Part shown: one piece after another, positions 44,890-56,036 of the stretch | Position numbering within the stretch: position 1 is the stretch's first letter | How the letters are laid out: every line of letters begins with the position of its first letter | NCBI GenBank assembly: GCA_012064385.1 | Contig: QRDG01001973.1 | Coordinates: 1,329,607-1,393,606, forward strand | DNA from: Puccinellia tenuiflora | Taxonomy: Eukaryota > Streptophyta > Magnoliopsida > Poales > Poaceae | Length of the DNA: 64,000 nt | Direction: 5' to 3' | The notes under the pieces: generated by a model | What the model was told of the DNA's origin: nothing | Seen by the model: the letters and a program-made list of their open reading frames with translations, nothing else | Database searches by the model: none | Program-made: the position numbers and the translations under genes

Positions 44890-45684
44890 TTGTCTCAAAA
44901 AGGGATATACTTATGGAAAATAATTGCTCAACTGAATAATTATGCTAGAGACTTATGCTTTGAATATGATATATCTTATTGTTGTGATGAGTCTAGTTGT
45001 TGCATGAATTTTAAACACCTTCCTTTCCAATGTGCTTGTAATGATAATGAAATTTTGTCTTCTTATGCTAAAGGATACTATAATTATTATGATGTGGAAA
45101 GAATTGAAGAATTTGTTGCTTTTAAGGGTGCTTATGAAATTACTTCTTTGCTTGAAAATGTTGATGATGCTCCTTACAAATATAGAAGTTTTGCTATACT
45201 TAAAAATTGTCATGATAACTACAAGGATGGTAATGCTTATATTACTGAATATCTTAAGGGTTTATCTCCCCCGAAAGAAGAGACTAATGCCTTGCAGGAA
45301 ACTGTGGAAGAGGAAATTGCTGAAACTGAAAGCTCACTGGATGAAAAAGAGGAAGAGGGTGACGAACAAAAGGAGGAAGAATGGAGTATCTACCCATGCT
45401 CACCTTCTAATGATAGTAACTCTTTAACTCTTACATTATTTGATTGCCCTCCATGCTTGCCAAAGGAGGATGAATGCTATGTTCCTATGAATTCTCTTGA
45501 AATATCCCTTTTTGATAAAACTGATACTTGCTATGCTTATGGGTATGATGTCCCTATGAATGAAACTTGTGAAAATGATTATGCTACTGTTGTTTATGAT
45601 AATCCATGCTATTTTGATAAATCTTATGATAATCCTCTATTTGTACCTACTATTGATATGCATGGTATGAGGAGTGTTGCTTAG
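44890..45684 (+). CDS. Acidic ORF of non-autonomous gypsy element, unknown function
   Basis: 264-codon frame, rich in Asp, Glu, Tyr, Asn and Cys. Residues ~135-170 form a Glu/Lys-rich, probably coiled or disordered stretch. There is no zinc knuckle, protease or polymerase motif. Similar Tyr/Asp-rich frames are common in Sabrina-type elements and have no assigned role. After the stop at 45684 the same style of sequence continues in other frames to about 46030, so the original frame was longer and is now broken. The first ATG in the frame is used, but the start could lie upstream of 44890. Confidence 0.5.
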   Translation: MSQKGIYLWKIIAQLNNYARDLCFEYDISYCCDESSCCMNFKHLPFQCACNDNEILSSYAKGYYNYYDVERIEEFVAFKGAYEITSLLENVDDAPYKYRSFAILKNCHDNYKDGNAYITEYLKGLSPPKEETNALQETVEEEIAETESSLDEKEEEGDEQKEEEWSIYPCSPSNDSNSLTLTLFDCPPCLPKEDECYVPMNSLEISLFDKTDTCYAYGYDVPMNETCENDYATVVYDNPCYFDKSYDNPLFVPTIDMHGMRSVA

Positions 45685-48403
45685 AAAGATTTTATGATAA
45701 AGCTCTAAATGATGGTCCTATGTTGCTTGATGATATTAATTGTGCTACTATTGAAGATTGGATTGGAGAGGTTTTGACTTCGGTTAAATGGATTTCCATA
45801 CCTTTTGAGAGTGATCAATAAAATTGTTAAAAGTGGGTTTGCAGAGGTCTTGATTAATTTTGATCCCACTAGTTTGGAGCTTGATAAAAATTGTGTGTTT
45901 GTAGATCATGAAAAGCATGCTTTATGTGATGATTTCATGATTCTACTGAAAATTATTATGAGAGAGGAAAATATGGTTGTAGAAATTTTCATGTCACCAA
46001 AACACCTCTCTTTGTGTTCAAAATTTTGAAACTGCTCTTGTTTTACATTCCTATGCTTGATACTTTGTTCTTCATGGATTTATTTGTTTACAAGATTCCT
46101 ATGCATAGGAAAAGGGTTAGACTTAAATGTGTTTCATATTTGCTTCTTGATGCGCTCTTTGTGTTTCAACTCTTATTTTTATGAGTGCATCATTAAAATT
46201 ATCTAGCCTAGCTAAAAGGCGTAAAAGAGAAGCGCTTATGGGAGGCAACCCATTTTATTTTTCTGTAATTTTTTCTTTTATTGAGTCAAGGTGCTTGTCT
46301 ACTTCTGTACCAACTCCTTTGTATCTTTACTTTTTCGTATTGTTGTGCCAAGGGAAGTCTCTAATGTTAAGATGATTTCCATGTTTGCGTCCATAAAGAA
46401 CATGTGAGTTTTTGATTGATGCATGAACCCTCTAATGAGAATTATGTTGAGTTTGGGGTGAAGGAAGTTTTCAAGTGTCAAGAGAGAAGGGTGATATAAT
46501 AAGATCAAGAAGAGTGAAGAGCTTAAGCTTGGAGAGGCTCCCATGGATCTCCCCAGCATATTTCAAGAAGACTCAAGCGTCTAAGCTTGGGGATGCCCAA
46601 GGCATCCCCTTCTTCATCGACAAATTATCAGGTCATCTCTAGTGAGACTATATTTTTATTCCTTCACATCATATGTGCTGTTCTTGGAGCGTCTGTGTGC
46701 TTTTATTTTCAGTTTGTTTATGTTTTATCTTCTGGTCACAACTTGTTGGATCCTAGCATTCTTGTTTGGGAGAGAGACACGCTCCGCTTTTTCATTAGAA
46801 TACTCCTATTCTTCACTTATACTTGTTGAGTATTTATTTCTAGTGCTGTTAAGCTTTTAGCTCTTGTTTTCATGTATCTCTTGTCAGAGCTATTAGTTCT
46901 TTTAAAGAAAGTACTCTCTTGCTTCACTTATACTTGTTTGGAGAGTTGTTTAAATAAGTTGATTGGTGTTTGGTTGGAACAGAAAATGTTGCATGTGGTA
47001 ATTGGCATAATGGAAAATGCTTACATACTCTTGTAGATCACTATTTTGGATAATTTGATACTTGTCAATTGTTTTGAGTTACTAAGTAGGACATGTTTAA
47101 GCTTTTGTATCATGTAAGTAAAACCCATTAATGGAGAACTGCCGTAAAGCTTGTTGAAATTTGGTTTGTATAAGTGGTAATTCCAAGGTCTAGATATTTT
47201 CTAGTAAAAGAGTTTGGTTAACGAGGAAGACAATGTTGAGTCTTATAATGTTTCTAATATGTTGGCATATAAGTTTTTGATGTACCGGTTGATAGTTTGT
47301 GTTTGCTTAAAATAACCTTGCTAGCCTAAACTTTGTACTAAGCGGGAATGCTGCTTGTGCATCCAAAACCTTGAGCCAAAATCCATGCCATCTGTGTCCA
47401 CCATACCTACCTATATGTGGTATTTTCCTGCCACTCAAGTAAAATTTTCATGTGCTACCTTTAAATATTCAAAATTCTCCTTTTTGTGTCTTTGTTTTTA
47501 AGCTCATGAGGAAACAGTAGAGAGCTAGATATAACTTGTGACAAGCAAGGTCATTTCCCCCCTTTCACCCGGTGTTGATGGTTTACGTCCTCACTTGAAT
47601 CAACCCGAGAGCGGCTTAAGCAAAATATAAATATAACTCACCATTCTCCTCCGCACAATGAAAATCTGAGAAATCAGCTCAAACATTGGTTAGTGGTGAA
47701 ATAAAGGGAAAGGGGAATGTACTCGTTCCCCTAAAACCAGCCGCTCTCACAAGTCTAAAAGCCTTGCTTGTTATAGGGGACTAGCTGGTTTCTTTGCTGT
47801 GAAGTCGTTGACGAAAGCATGCATATCTCAAAATTGTTTTACTTCTGTTCTATAAAAAAAAAGCTCTAGCACATGACTAATCCCTGATTTCCTCTGCGAA
47901 GGGCCTTTCTTTTACTTTTATGTTGAGTCGGTTTTCCTACTTCTTTCTATCTTCCACAAGCAAACACTAGTGTCAACTTTGGTACAACAATTGTTATATG
48001 ATGGTCTATTTGACTGATTATATTTGTTTGTATTGATGATATCCATAAGATAAATATGTTGAGGTTGAAGCAATTGCTGAAACTAAAATCTTCCTTTGTG
48101 TTGGTCAAACACCTTTTACTTAGAGATTATTGCTTTGTGAGTTAACTCTTGTGCAAAACTTTTGGATTCAAGTCTCCAAAGTACTATTCATGAAAAAAAA
48201 TTTGCTGATATGATTCAGTTGTTTACTCATTGCTTAGTTAGTAGCAAACTATAGACCATTGACTTGGATCACTTCATTCATTCACATGTGCTTTACACTA
48301 TTATTTGATTATTAAGATTGTGTGGTACCATGTCACCTCAAAAATTATTTTGTTTTTATCATTTACCTACTCGAGGACGAGTAGGAACTAAGCTTGCGGA
48401 TGC
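45685..48403 (+). other. Interior of Sabrina/WHAM-like element without intact genes
   Basis: Remnants of the acidic frame (45805-46029), then 2.3 kb of T-rich sequence with only short frames. It ends in the purine-containing segment before the 3' LTR. No polymerase remnants are seen. Confidence 0.6.
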
Positions 48404-49998
48404 TGATACGTTGCAAACGTATCTATAATTTTTGATGTTCCATGCAGTTATTATGCTTGTTGTTACATGTTTTGCATACACTTTATAGCATTTTTATACA
48501 TTTTTGGGTACTAACCTATAGACAAGATGCCACAGTGCCAGTTCCTGTTTTCTGCTGTTTTTCCTTTTCAGAAAAGTTATTAAGGAAATATCCTCGGAAT
48601 TGGACGAAAATCAACGGACATCAATATTTCACCGAAACATCCACGGAGGCCGAAGGAGAGCCAGAGAAGCGCCAGGGGGCGCCCTCACCAGGGCTCGGTG
48701 CGGGCCCCTCTATGCCGCGCCGAGGGGTGGTGTGGGCCCCTCGGGTGCCCTCCGACGCCGCCCTTTCGCCTATTTATTCCTCCTGCCCCGAAAACCCTAA
48801 GTACGCGAGTGATATTCCACGAAAAGTTCCAGAGCCGCCGCCGTCGTCAAACCCTACTCGGGAGGGTTCCTGAAGCTCTTCCCGGCACCCTGCCGGAGGG
48901 GAGATCATCACCGGAGGGCTCTACATCACCATGCCTGCCTCCGGAGTGATGCGTGAGTAGTTCATCCTTGGATTACGGGTCCATAGCAGTAGCTAGATGG
49001 TAGTCTTTCCTCTTTGTGCTATCATGTTTAGATCTTGTGAGCTGCCTAACATGATCAAGATCATCTTATTGTAATGCTACATGTTGTGTTTGCTGGGATC
49101 CGATGAATATTGATACTATTATCAAGTTGATTATCAATCTATCTTTATATGTTGTTTATGATCTTGCATGCTCTCCGTTATTAGTAGATGCTTTGGCCAA
49201 GTAGATGCTTTTAACTCTAAGAGGGAGTATTTATGTTCGATAGTGGGTTCATGCCTCCGGTAATCTGGGTGAGTGATAGAAACATCTAAGGTTCTGGATG
49301 TGCTGTTGCCACTAGGGATAAAACAACAATGATATGTCTACAGTCATTTGTGGTGTTTACATTACACACTTTACTTAATGCGATTATCTGTTGCTTGCAA
49401 GTTAATACCAACGGGGGACACGGATGTTAACCTGGCGGTGGATTATTAGTCATAGATGCTGTTGAAAAACGGTCTATGTATCTTGATGTAATGCCCAATT
49501 AAATCTCATGGTAATCATCTTGTCATATATTTGCATTGTCATGCGTTCATTATTTGTCAATTGCCCAGCTGTAATTTGTTTACCCAGCATGTTAGTTATC
49601 TTTTATGGAGAGACACCACTAGTGAACTGTGGACCCCGGTCCATTCTTTTACACTGAAACAAACACCGTTTACACCACGTTCCACCTTCATTTGCTCGCT
49701 GTCCACGTTTTGCATTTACATTTATTTTCCACACCAAACGTTTAATCCTTTGTTTTCAGCAAGCCGGGGAGATTGGCAACCTTCCTATTTCGTTGGGGCA
49801 AAGTAGTTTGATTGCGTCGTGTGCAAGTTCCACGTCAGCACTCGTGTTGCGCCGCGTGTGCAGCTGACAACCTTCTGAGCACTTCTAATTCCTCCTGGGT
49901 TTGATAACCTTGGTTTCTTACTGAGAAAAAACTGCTGTTGCACTACATCATACCTTCCTCTTAGGGTCTCCCAATGAACGTGTGGTTTCACGTCATCA
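48404..49998 (+). repeat. 3' LTR of Sabrina/WHAM-like element
   Basis: 1595 bp, starts TGATACGTTGCAAACGTATC and ends CGTCATCA, followed by TGTAC. It retains the more canonical start than the 5' LTR. Confidence 0.93.
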
Positions 49999-50039
49999 TG
50001 TACTAGGTCGAACCATCCTTCGATCCTCACATTGAAAAA

Positions 50040-50410
50040 ACATTAATATTGGAATAAATGTTCTTACTAAAAAAAATCATTTAAACGAGGTAAATGTTCA
50101 TATTGAAAAAGTGTTCAAGCAAGATAAACATTCTTATTGAATATTCGTTCGCATGAGGTAAATATTCCTATTATAAAACGTTAAAATAAGATAAATATCT
50201 TATTGAAAAATATATTTAAAGCTAAAAATCTGTTCACATGAGGTAAATGTTCTTTTTGAGATTAATGTTTATATTTGGATAATCGCTCAAATAAGATAAA
50301 TGTTCTTATTTTAATATCCATTCAAATAAGATAAATGTTTTTATTGAAAACATGTGAAAATAAGACAAATATTCTTATTTTTCTGAAAATACGTTCAATT
50401 GAGGTAACAT
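50040..50410. repeat. Degenerate A/T-rich tandem repeat
   Basis: About nine irregular units around AAGATAAATGTTCTTATTGAAAA spaced roughly 35-45 bp. Variants read GAGGTAAATGTTC and AAGACAAATATTC. No gene. Confidence 0.7.
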
Positions 50411-51380
50411 ACACGTGAAAAACAGAGATTTATTCTCTTATGTTTTACTGTAACAAATGGTTTTTGTTCCTAACTAAAGGAGAATCACCGTTCTTACACT
50501 AGATTTTCTCAACTTCCAAATTATGCTTACCTTCTTTGATAAAGCAATGCGTATGTGTCAAAATGTTGAGCGTTACACACAAGGAAAGGTCAGCCAACGA
50601 AACGTATGAATACGAAACACAACTCGCAAGAGAACCAAAAACAAGCCACGCTTACTCAAGTTGGCCGAGCAGCCGGGCACGCGTACGCAGTATGGATGGA
50701 GCAGCAAATAGGTGCTCCGCCCAATAGAGCCATTTTTTGGTTTCACCACGTGCTCGTTGCTTTGATCGCTAGCTATGGAGGAACGGCCAACTGTGGCGCA
50801 GCAAGAAAAGATAAATAACAAGAATCATCAGGCCATGGTTATGTATTTATTTGACGATTAATCTATGGGTGTGACTAGCGCTCATTCGACCGAGAATTAA
50901 CTAAATTCTCGGTCGAATGACGTCAGGTACGTTGATACCTAGCGATTTCCTCCGTTGATTGATCTAGTGTGACCTCGGGGTGGGTCTATGGAAAGGGTTC
51001 CCTCCTGAGAGGGCACGCGAGTGTTGCCAGCGTGCCACGTGGCGGACGTGTGATGCTGGAGAAATTAAATTTGGTTACGGCACGCAGCGCGGGATGCAGG
51101 AGCGAAGCTCTCCGCGCGTACGTCCCCGGATGATAGCACGCGCGCATACGAAGGCAGGCGTACGTCGGGCGCGGGTGCCGGGCGTACGTCGCGTCGCGGG
51201 TCGATCGATCGTTGCAGCGGCCGTACATCGCATAGAAGATACGTGTACAAACTACACATAATAGGGAGTACAAATTAAATCTAAAACTCTCTTGCATACC
51301 GGTATATAAATTTGGGTGCTTGCCACCCCACCCCCAATCCTAAGTAATATATACAAGTTACAAGTTTTTCTTAATCTAGC
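50411..51380. other. Unassigned sequence between repeats
   Basis: Apart from the hairpin at 50883-50919, no gene, terminus or repeat is recognised. 51090-51210 is rich in CGTACG-type dinucleotide runs. Frames on both strands are short. Confidence 0.3.
50883..50919. repeat. Perfect 16-bp inverted repeat
   Basis: CATTCGACCGAGAATT, five-base spacer AACTA, then its exact reverse complement. It may be a foldback MITE remnant or a cis-acting hairpin. Confidence 0.88.
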
Positions 51381-51391
51381 GGCTCGGCTTC

Positions 51392-51426
51392 GTCCCCCGT
51401 CGCCGCGGCGGCGACGTACGGGGGAC
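51392..51426. repeat. GC-rich inverted repeat
   Basis: Arms GTCCCCCGT and ACGGGGGAC around CGCCGC/GGCGGCG. It lies 10 bases before the larger hairpin at 51437-51513. Confidence 0.75.
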
Positions 51427-51436
51427 TCAGCCTCGG

Positions 51437-51513
51437 GGCGTTAGGGTACGGAGGCTTCATCGCTCGTCGACGCTATCGCGTCGACAACGATGAATCCTCC
51501 GTACCCTAACGCC
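51437..51513. repeat. 77-bp long hairpin, pre-miRNA-like fold
   Basis: Outer stem GGCGTTAGGGTACGGAGG with its exact complement (18 bp), one C/T mismatch, seven paired bases TTCATCG/CGATGAA, a CTC/AA internal loop, eight paired bases GTCGACGC/GCGTCGAC and a TATC loop. The pairing would form on either strand's RNA. No repeat family was recognised. Confidence 0.85.
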
Positions 51514-51580
51514 TACGCTAACGCGCCACATGAAAGTACAGAGTATATACAATAGAAAGTACAGAATAGTGCGATTCGGA

Positions 51581-51825
51581 TGTACATCCGCGCGCACATC
51601 GGTGTACACCCACGCGAACCTGCTGTACATCTGCGCCCAACTCACCTGTACATCCGCTCGCAACATCGTCGTACATCCGCGCACACATCGTTGTACATCC
51701 GCGCGCACATCGGTGTACACCCACGCGAACCTGCTGTACATCCGCGCCCAACTCACCTGTACATCCGCGCGCACATCGTCGTACATCCGCGCACACATCG
51801 TTGTATATCCGCGCGAAAGAAAACA
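51581..51825. repeat. TGTACATCCGCGCGCACATC minisatellite
   Basis: Units of 20-26 bp with core GTACATCCGCG organised in a 111-bp higher-order unit repeated about 2.2 times (starts 51581 and 51692). Spacers are as similar as the units, so this is a tandem repeat and not a CRISPR array. Frames through it on both strands are repeat artefacts. Confidence 0.88.
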
Positions 51826-52439
51826 GAAAGTACAAAACTACACATGATTTACAACTACAATGCTACCGAGTGTACAAACTATATAAAACCGGTAGTAAAA
51901 AAAAAGTTTCTCGAAACCTATCAACATGGGATCTAGTTTTGAAGATATCGACGCGAGGATCTCAAATATGAAAACAGTTCGTAATTCTAAAATACGGTTC
52001 TAGAGATATTTCATTTAAAAAAAAAACGAATCTAAAAATAAATGCGTTTCCACCCATCCGTACTCCAACCGGTGGGATGGAAAAATTCCACCAAAACTCT
52101 CTAGTGTTGCCACTTGTCACACATGCAAACACCCACGGGGGGACCAAGCGAGTAGAAGGCGCTACTTGGCGCGAGGAGAGCGGAGTAAAAGTTCCCTTTA
52201 CAAAGGGAACCCTTTTTTTTAGTGATTACCTCGTGCGTGTTGTTTCTGTTGTCAACGTTTTTACGAGTGAGATGGGCTGGGCTGGCCTGTCTCGCCCATT
52301 TGGCCTTTTTCATTTGTTGTGTCTTTTTAATTCATGATGACACATGCTAGCTCCTATGGGCAAATACCATGTCATGTGGTTAGTTGCATTAATTATTACA
52401 TTCTCACTCTGGTCATTTATATTTATTTGTGGCTGAAAA
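51826..52439. other. Unassigned sequence
   Basis: Contains a 20-bp palindrome GTTCCCTTTACAAAGGGAAC at 52191-52210. No gene is recognised. Confidence 0.3.
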
Positions 52440-53612
52440 ATAAAGTTTTTATTTGATACGTGGGTTGCAAGTTAGATTTTTTAGTTGCGGGTGAAGTTGC
52501 AATTGAGATTTTTTTCCACTTGCGGGTAGGGTTGTAACTGAGATTTTTCGGGTACGGGTGGGGTTGTAATTGAGTCGTTTCAGTTACGGATGAGATTTTT
52601 CTTTACAACTGAGAATTTTCCAGTTGCGAACTTGGGTTGCAACCCGAGTTACAACTGTGGGAAAAAAAACAACATGATTTCGATTCAGTTGCGATTCGAC
52701 TAGCAACTGACAGAAACGATTTTATTTACCCTAGTTGCAAGTCGGGTTGCAACTGTCGAAACAAACCCTTCCCCCTCCCCCCCAGTTTTGGCTCAGTTGC
52801 GACCATAGTTACAACTGTGGGAAAAAACAGCACGATTTCAACTCACTTGCGACTAGGATTGCAACTGTCAAACAAACATCACAGTTTTTCAAAACTCAGT
52901 TGGGACTTGACTTGCAACTGACAAAAATCATTTGCGACCAAGTTGCAAATCGGGTTGCAAACTATCGAAACAAATCACCATATTTTTTATTCAGTTGCGA
53001 CTCGAATTGCAACTGACAAAAACCATTTTCGCCCCAGTTGCAAGTCGGGTTGAACTGTCGAAACACCTCAGTTGCGATTCGGGTTGCAACTGTCAAAAAA
53101 CACTAAAGTTTTCCAAAAAAAACTCAGTTGCGACTCGACTTGCAACAGACCATTTTCGACCCCAGTTGTAAATCGGGCTGTAACTGTCGAAACAAACCCC
53201 CTACAATGTCAGCTTAGTTGCGACCCAGGTTGCAACTACAGGTAAAAACATCACCATTTCCCGAAAACTCAGCTGCGACTCGACTTGCAACTGACAAAAA
53301 TCATTTGCATGCCAGTTGCAAGTCGGGTTGCAACTGTGAACCCCCCCCCCCCCCTCCACACACACACACACAGTTTCGACTGAGTTGTGACCCTAGTTGC
53401 AACTATGGGGGAAACAACACAATTTCACCTCAGTTACGACTCGGGTTGCAACTGTCGAAAAACACTAAAGTTTTCTATAAACTCAGTTGCGACTCGAGTT
53501 GCAACTCACACAAAACCGTTTCGACCTAGTTGCAAGTCGGGTTGAAACTATCGAAACAAACCCCACAGTTTCGGCTAGATTGCGACCGGAGTTGCAACTG
53601 TGGAAGAAAACA
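52440..53612. repeat. GTTGCAACT-type satellite-like tandem repeat
   Basis: About twenty units of ~55-60 bp, each with an AGTTGCGACTCG...TTGCAACTG inverted core followed by a variable A/C-rich spacer. Spacer types (GTCGAAACAAACCCC, GTGGGAAAAAACAGC, GTCAAAAAACACTAAAG, GACAAAAATCATTTGC) recur in order, giving a higher-order unit of roughly 230-240 bp. The first 200 bp are degenerate. There is a C run and CA tract at 53341-53371. Confidence 0.85.
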
Positions 53613-53615
53613 GCA

Positions 53616-54014
53616 CGGTCTTGATGACGTGGATCACACGTTCGCTGGGGAACCCCAAGAGGAAGGTATGATGCAGCAAATCAGCGGTTTCCATTGATTA
53701 CAAAACCAAGGTTGTCTGATCCAGTAGGACTTGGAGAAGGCTTAGCGAGGTGCCAATCTACTATGGCGCTTGTAGATTAACGCGGACCTGCACACAATCA
53801 CAAACAAGTACTTTGCCCCAACGAAACAGAGAGGTTGTCAATCTCTCCGGCTTGCCGAACACAAAGGATTAATTGTGCAGATGTAAAATATGATGAGAGT
53901 GAAATATGACCAGCGAGCAAATGATGATAAAAATCTATTAGAACGATTGTAAACAATGTAGGAAAGTAGGACCGGGGTCCACAGATCACTAGTGGTGTCT
54001 CTCCAAAAGATATA
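53616..54014 (-). repeat. LTR fragment related to the Sabrina/WHAM-like LTR, minus
   Basis: Read on minus it aligns by eye with the last ~390 bases of the 43003-49998 LTRs: GGAGAGACACCACTAGTG, GGACCCCGGTCC, AAGCCGG-AGATTG and CGTTGGGGCAAAGTA, ending CACGTCATCA. It is diverged and belongs to a sister subfamily. It is interrupted at 54014 by the Tat element, so the rest should lie beyond the right window edge. Confidence 0.8.
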
Positions 54015-54932
54015 TGTCGTGGTGGTGTCACGGCAGATGCCATATAGGCTTGATGTGGGGCCGATTGGACGCTGGAGGTACCGGGGAGGGCTTGCACGCA
54101 CGGCGTACAGACACGAACACACACACACACTCACACACACACTCACGCGATTTACCCAGGTTCGGGGCTCTCGTGAGGAGATAACACCCCTACTCCTGCT
54201 TGCTGCTTGATTTATATGTGGATTACAACTAGTTACAAGCTTGCTCCTTGAGCTGTATGCAAAGAGCTGCAAGATCTAAGCCTCTACCGAGTCTGAGAAT
54301 AGCTCTCTGGCTCTCCTCTAGCTCCCAGGAACTGCTAAGTATTTGCTCAGCGTCTCTGCCTAGCGTCTGGGAATCGTCCCTGTAAGAGGAGCCCCTGGTA
54401 CCCCTTATATAGGGAAACCCAGGGTTACAGTGTAAAACATTGCTACTGGCGCCATACTCCTTGGTCTCCGGCCGGCACGGGCGCCGCTGCGCCATACCCA
54501 GACCGTGGCAGCGCTGGTCGCCACGGTCGCCGCTGCACCCGACAGCACGCCCAAGCCTAGGCCTAGCACCACTGTGCCGCGCCGCACGCGTCAGAGGCAT
54601 GGCCGAGACTTGGCACGCCGTCCACTTGCGGCACGCCGCCGCCCTTGTCTCGCTCCGTGTCTCAAGGAATTCTGTCCATCCTCCGGGATAACCTTCAACA
54701 GACATAAGTGTGCCCTAAGCTGGTAACTCGGTTTACTCCCTCCTGCACATAAGAACAACGAAGGATAGTCCGACATATAATAAGCATGATCCGACATAGG
54801 GCTATGTCGGTTTGACCTGACTCGGACGAATCCGGATAAGCCAGTATGATATGTCGGTTTCCATTGACTCGGTCAACTCCGAGTCAACCTTATTTTACCA
54901 TATTGACCCCACTCGGGGGCTTCCCCCCGACA
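54015..54932 (-). repeat. 3' LTR of Tat-lineage element
   Basis: 918 bp. On plus it starts TGTCGTGG and ends CCCCGACA, so the LTR has TGTCG/CGACA termini. A minus-strand TATA box CTATATAAGG at 54413-54404 would place transcription start near 54375. Toward the LTR end lies a CA microsatellite at 54117-54147. The partner LTR is not in the window, so limits rest on termini and context. Confidence 0.75.
54404..54413 (-). promoter_or_regulatory. LTR TATA box (minus)
   Basis: CTATATAAGG on minus within the Tat LTR, preceded by GC-rich U3 and followed by text rich in short runs. In the missing 5' LTR the same site would drive the genomic RNA. Confidence 0.6.
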
Positions 54933-55487
54933 TTAGTCCCCGAAGCTGGCGCGGTCCTGCAGCCTCGGATGGAGGACCACGGCAGGTTTACCCGAAAGAC
55001 CAGCATTCTTAAGTTGATCCCGACATAACATATGCCGGCGAAATTCATATGTCGGAAAGCAGCTTTTGCCTTTCTTTGTGATATTCGACTTAGTGTCGGA
55101 CTGTTCCGAATCACTGGAAGAACCCACAATTCTTCCGAGTCATTGGTTCCTCTACGTGGCAGAGCATCTCTGCCCAACGCCTCGACACTTGCGCCCGGAT
55201 GGACGTGCCACTGGCACGCACGCCACTTGCGTCACGCCGGTCGCTTCGGGAACTGTGCACACGACAGCACTTGATTGCAGCCTTGACCACACCGCCCGCG
55301 TCTCCTCGGGTCCTGCCCGATCAAGTGTGCGGCGTTATAACCGTTGCCACTCTGTGACCTCTCGTGTGGCCGATCGTGCGGCGGTTAAGCCACATAGGAA
55401 ATCGTGGAGGAGATCGTGGGGCCATAACTCCCCGTCGGTTACGAGATCGCGCGCAGCAGATCCGCGCCCACGATCTCCTCCGCCGCC
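54933..55487. other. Spacer between Tat 3' LTR and antisense gene
   Basis: Immediately inside the LTR, on minus, lies AGCTTCGGGGACTAA, the polypurine tract position though weak in purines. The rest has no coding homology; it would act as the antisense gene's upstream region. Confidence 0.5.
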
Positions 55488-56036
55488 CATAAATAGCAGG
55501 GGGAGAGCATCGTCTTCCCCTCCGCATCATTCTCCTCTTGCCTCGTTCTCCTCGCTCCAGCGCACAGAGCACAAGCACCGCCGCCGCCCGCACGCACGGA
55601 ACGCGCACGCCGACGAGTCACTTGACGCCGACGCCCCCGACGCGCAGCGCCGCCGCCGCCGCCGACGCACAGCACCACCGCCGTACACCGCGACACCGCG
55701 GTAAGATCTCGTCCTCCTCTCTCTTTTTTCTTTTGCGCATTAGCATCTGTTCCTCCTCGAGTTCTTCACCGCGGCGGCGCCGATGCGTCGCCGCCGGTGA
55801 GTTCGCGTTCCGGACACGGTTGTACGGCCGGTGGACTAGCCGCCGTAACACTTTCCCTTTCATTTCTTCTTGTTCATTAGCCCTTCGGCATCCTAACACA
55901 CTTTGCATCTAGATTAGATGCATGCGTGCTCCTCCCTTTTTTGTTTCTTGTTTTACTTTTCCATTCTTTTTCACTGTAATGATTCTAATCACCCGGCCGG
56001 TACCCTGTTTATAGATCTCTGCAACCTTCCTCCGAT
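55488..56036 (+). promoter_or_regulatory. Core promoter, 5' UTR and 5'-UTR intron of antisense gene
   Basis: CATAAATAGC at 55488-55497 is a TATA-like box, followed by a C-rich leader. A 5'-UTR intron is predicted at 55701-56014: donor CCGCG|GTAAGATC, a T-rich body, acceptor TTTATAG|ATCTC. The start codon follows 22 bases after the acceptor. This organisation, with a leader intron on the strand opposite to pol, supports an independent spliced transcript. Transcription start cannot be fixed. Confidence 0.6.

Larger units (their letters stand above)
43003..49998 (+). mobile_element. Non-autonomous gypsy-type element, Sabrina/WHAM-like
   Basis: LTRs 43003-44598 and 48404-49998 bound a 3.8-kb interior. 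Target duplication TGTAC is at 42998-43002 and 49999-50003. The primer site is tRNA-Asp type. Before the 3' LTR the text CTCGAGGACGAG...TAAGCTTGCGGATGC is the usual pre-LTR segment in this grass group. The interior encodes one acidic frame and no gag, protease, reverse transcriptase or integrase. The family name rests on remembered LTR start and interior style. The LTRs differ by a few percent by eye, older than the LARD array. Confidence 0.92.

Noticed and set aside
51581..51825. CRISPR-like array
   Set aside because: Eukaryotic context, spacers not unique, higher-order tandem structure.
52637..53529. Frames of 80-100 codons through the GTTGCAACT repeat
   Set aside because: Low-complexity repeat translation, not a protein gene.
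55066..55704. 212-codon plus frame upstream of the antisense gene
   Set aside because: Spans the proposed promoter and C-rich 5' leader; composition is Arg/His/Pro from GC-rich text, no domain.
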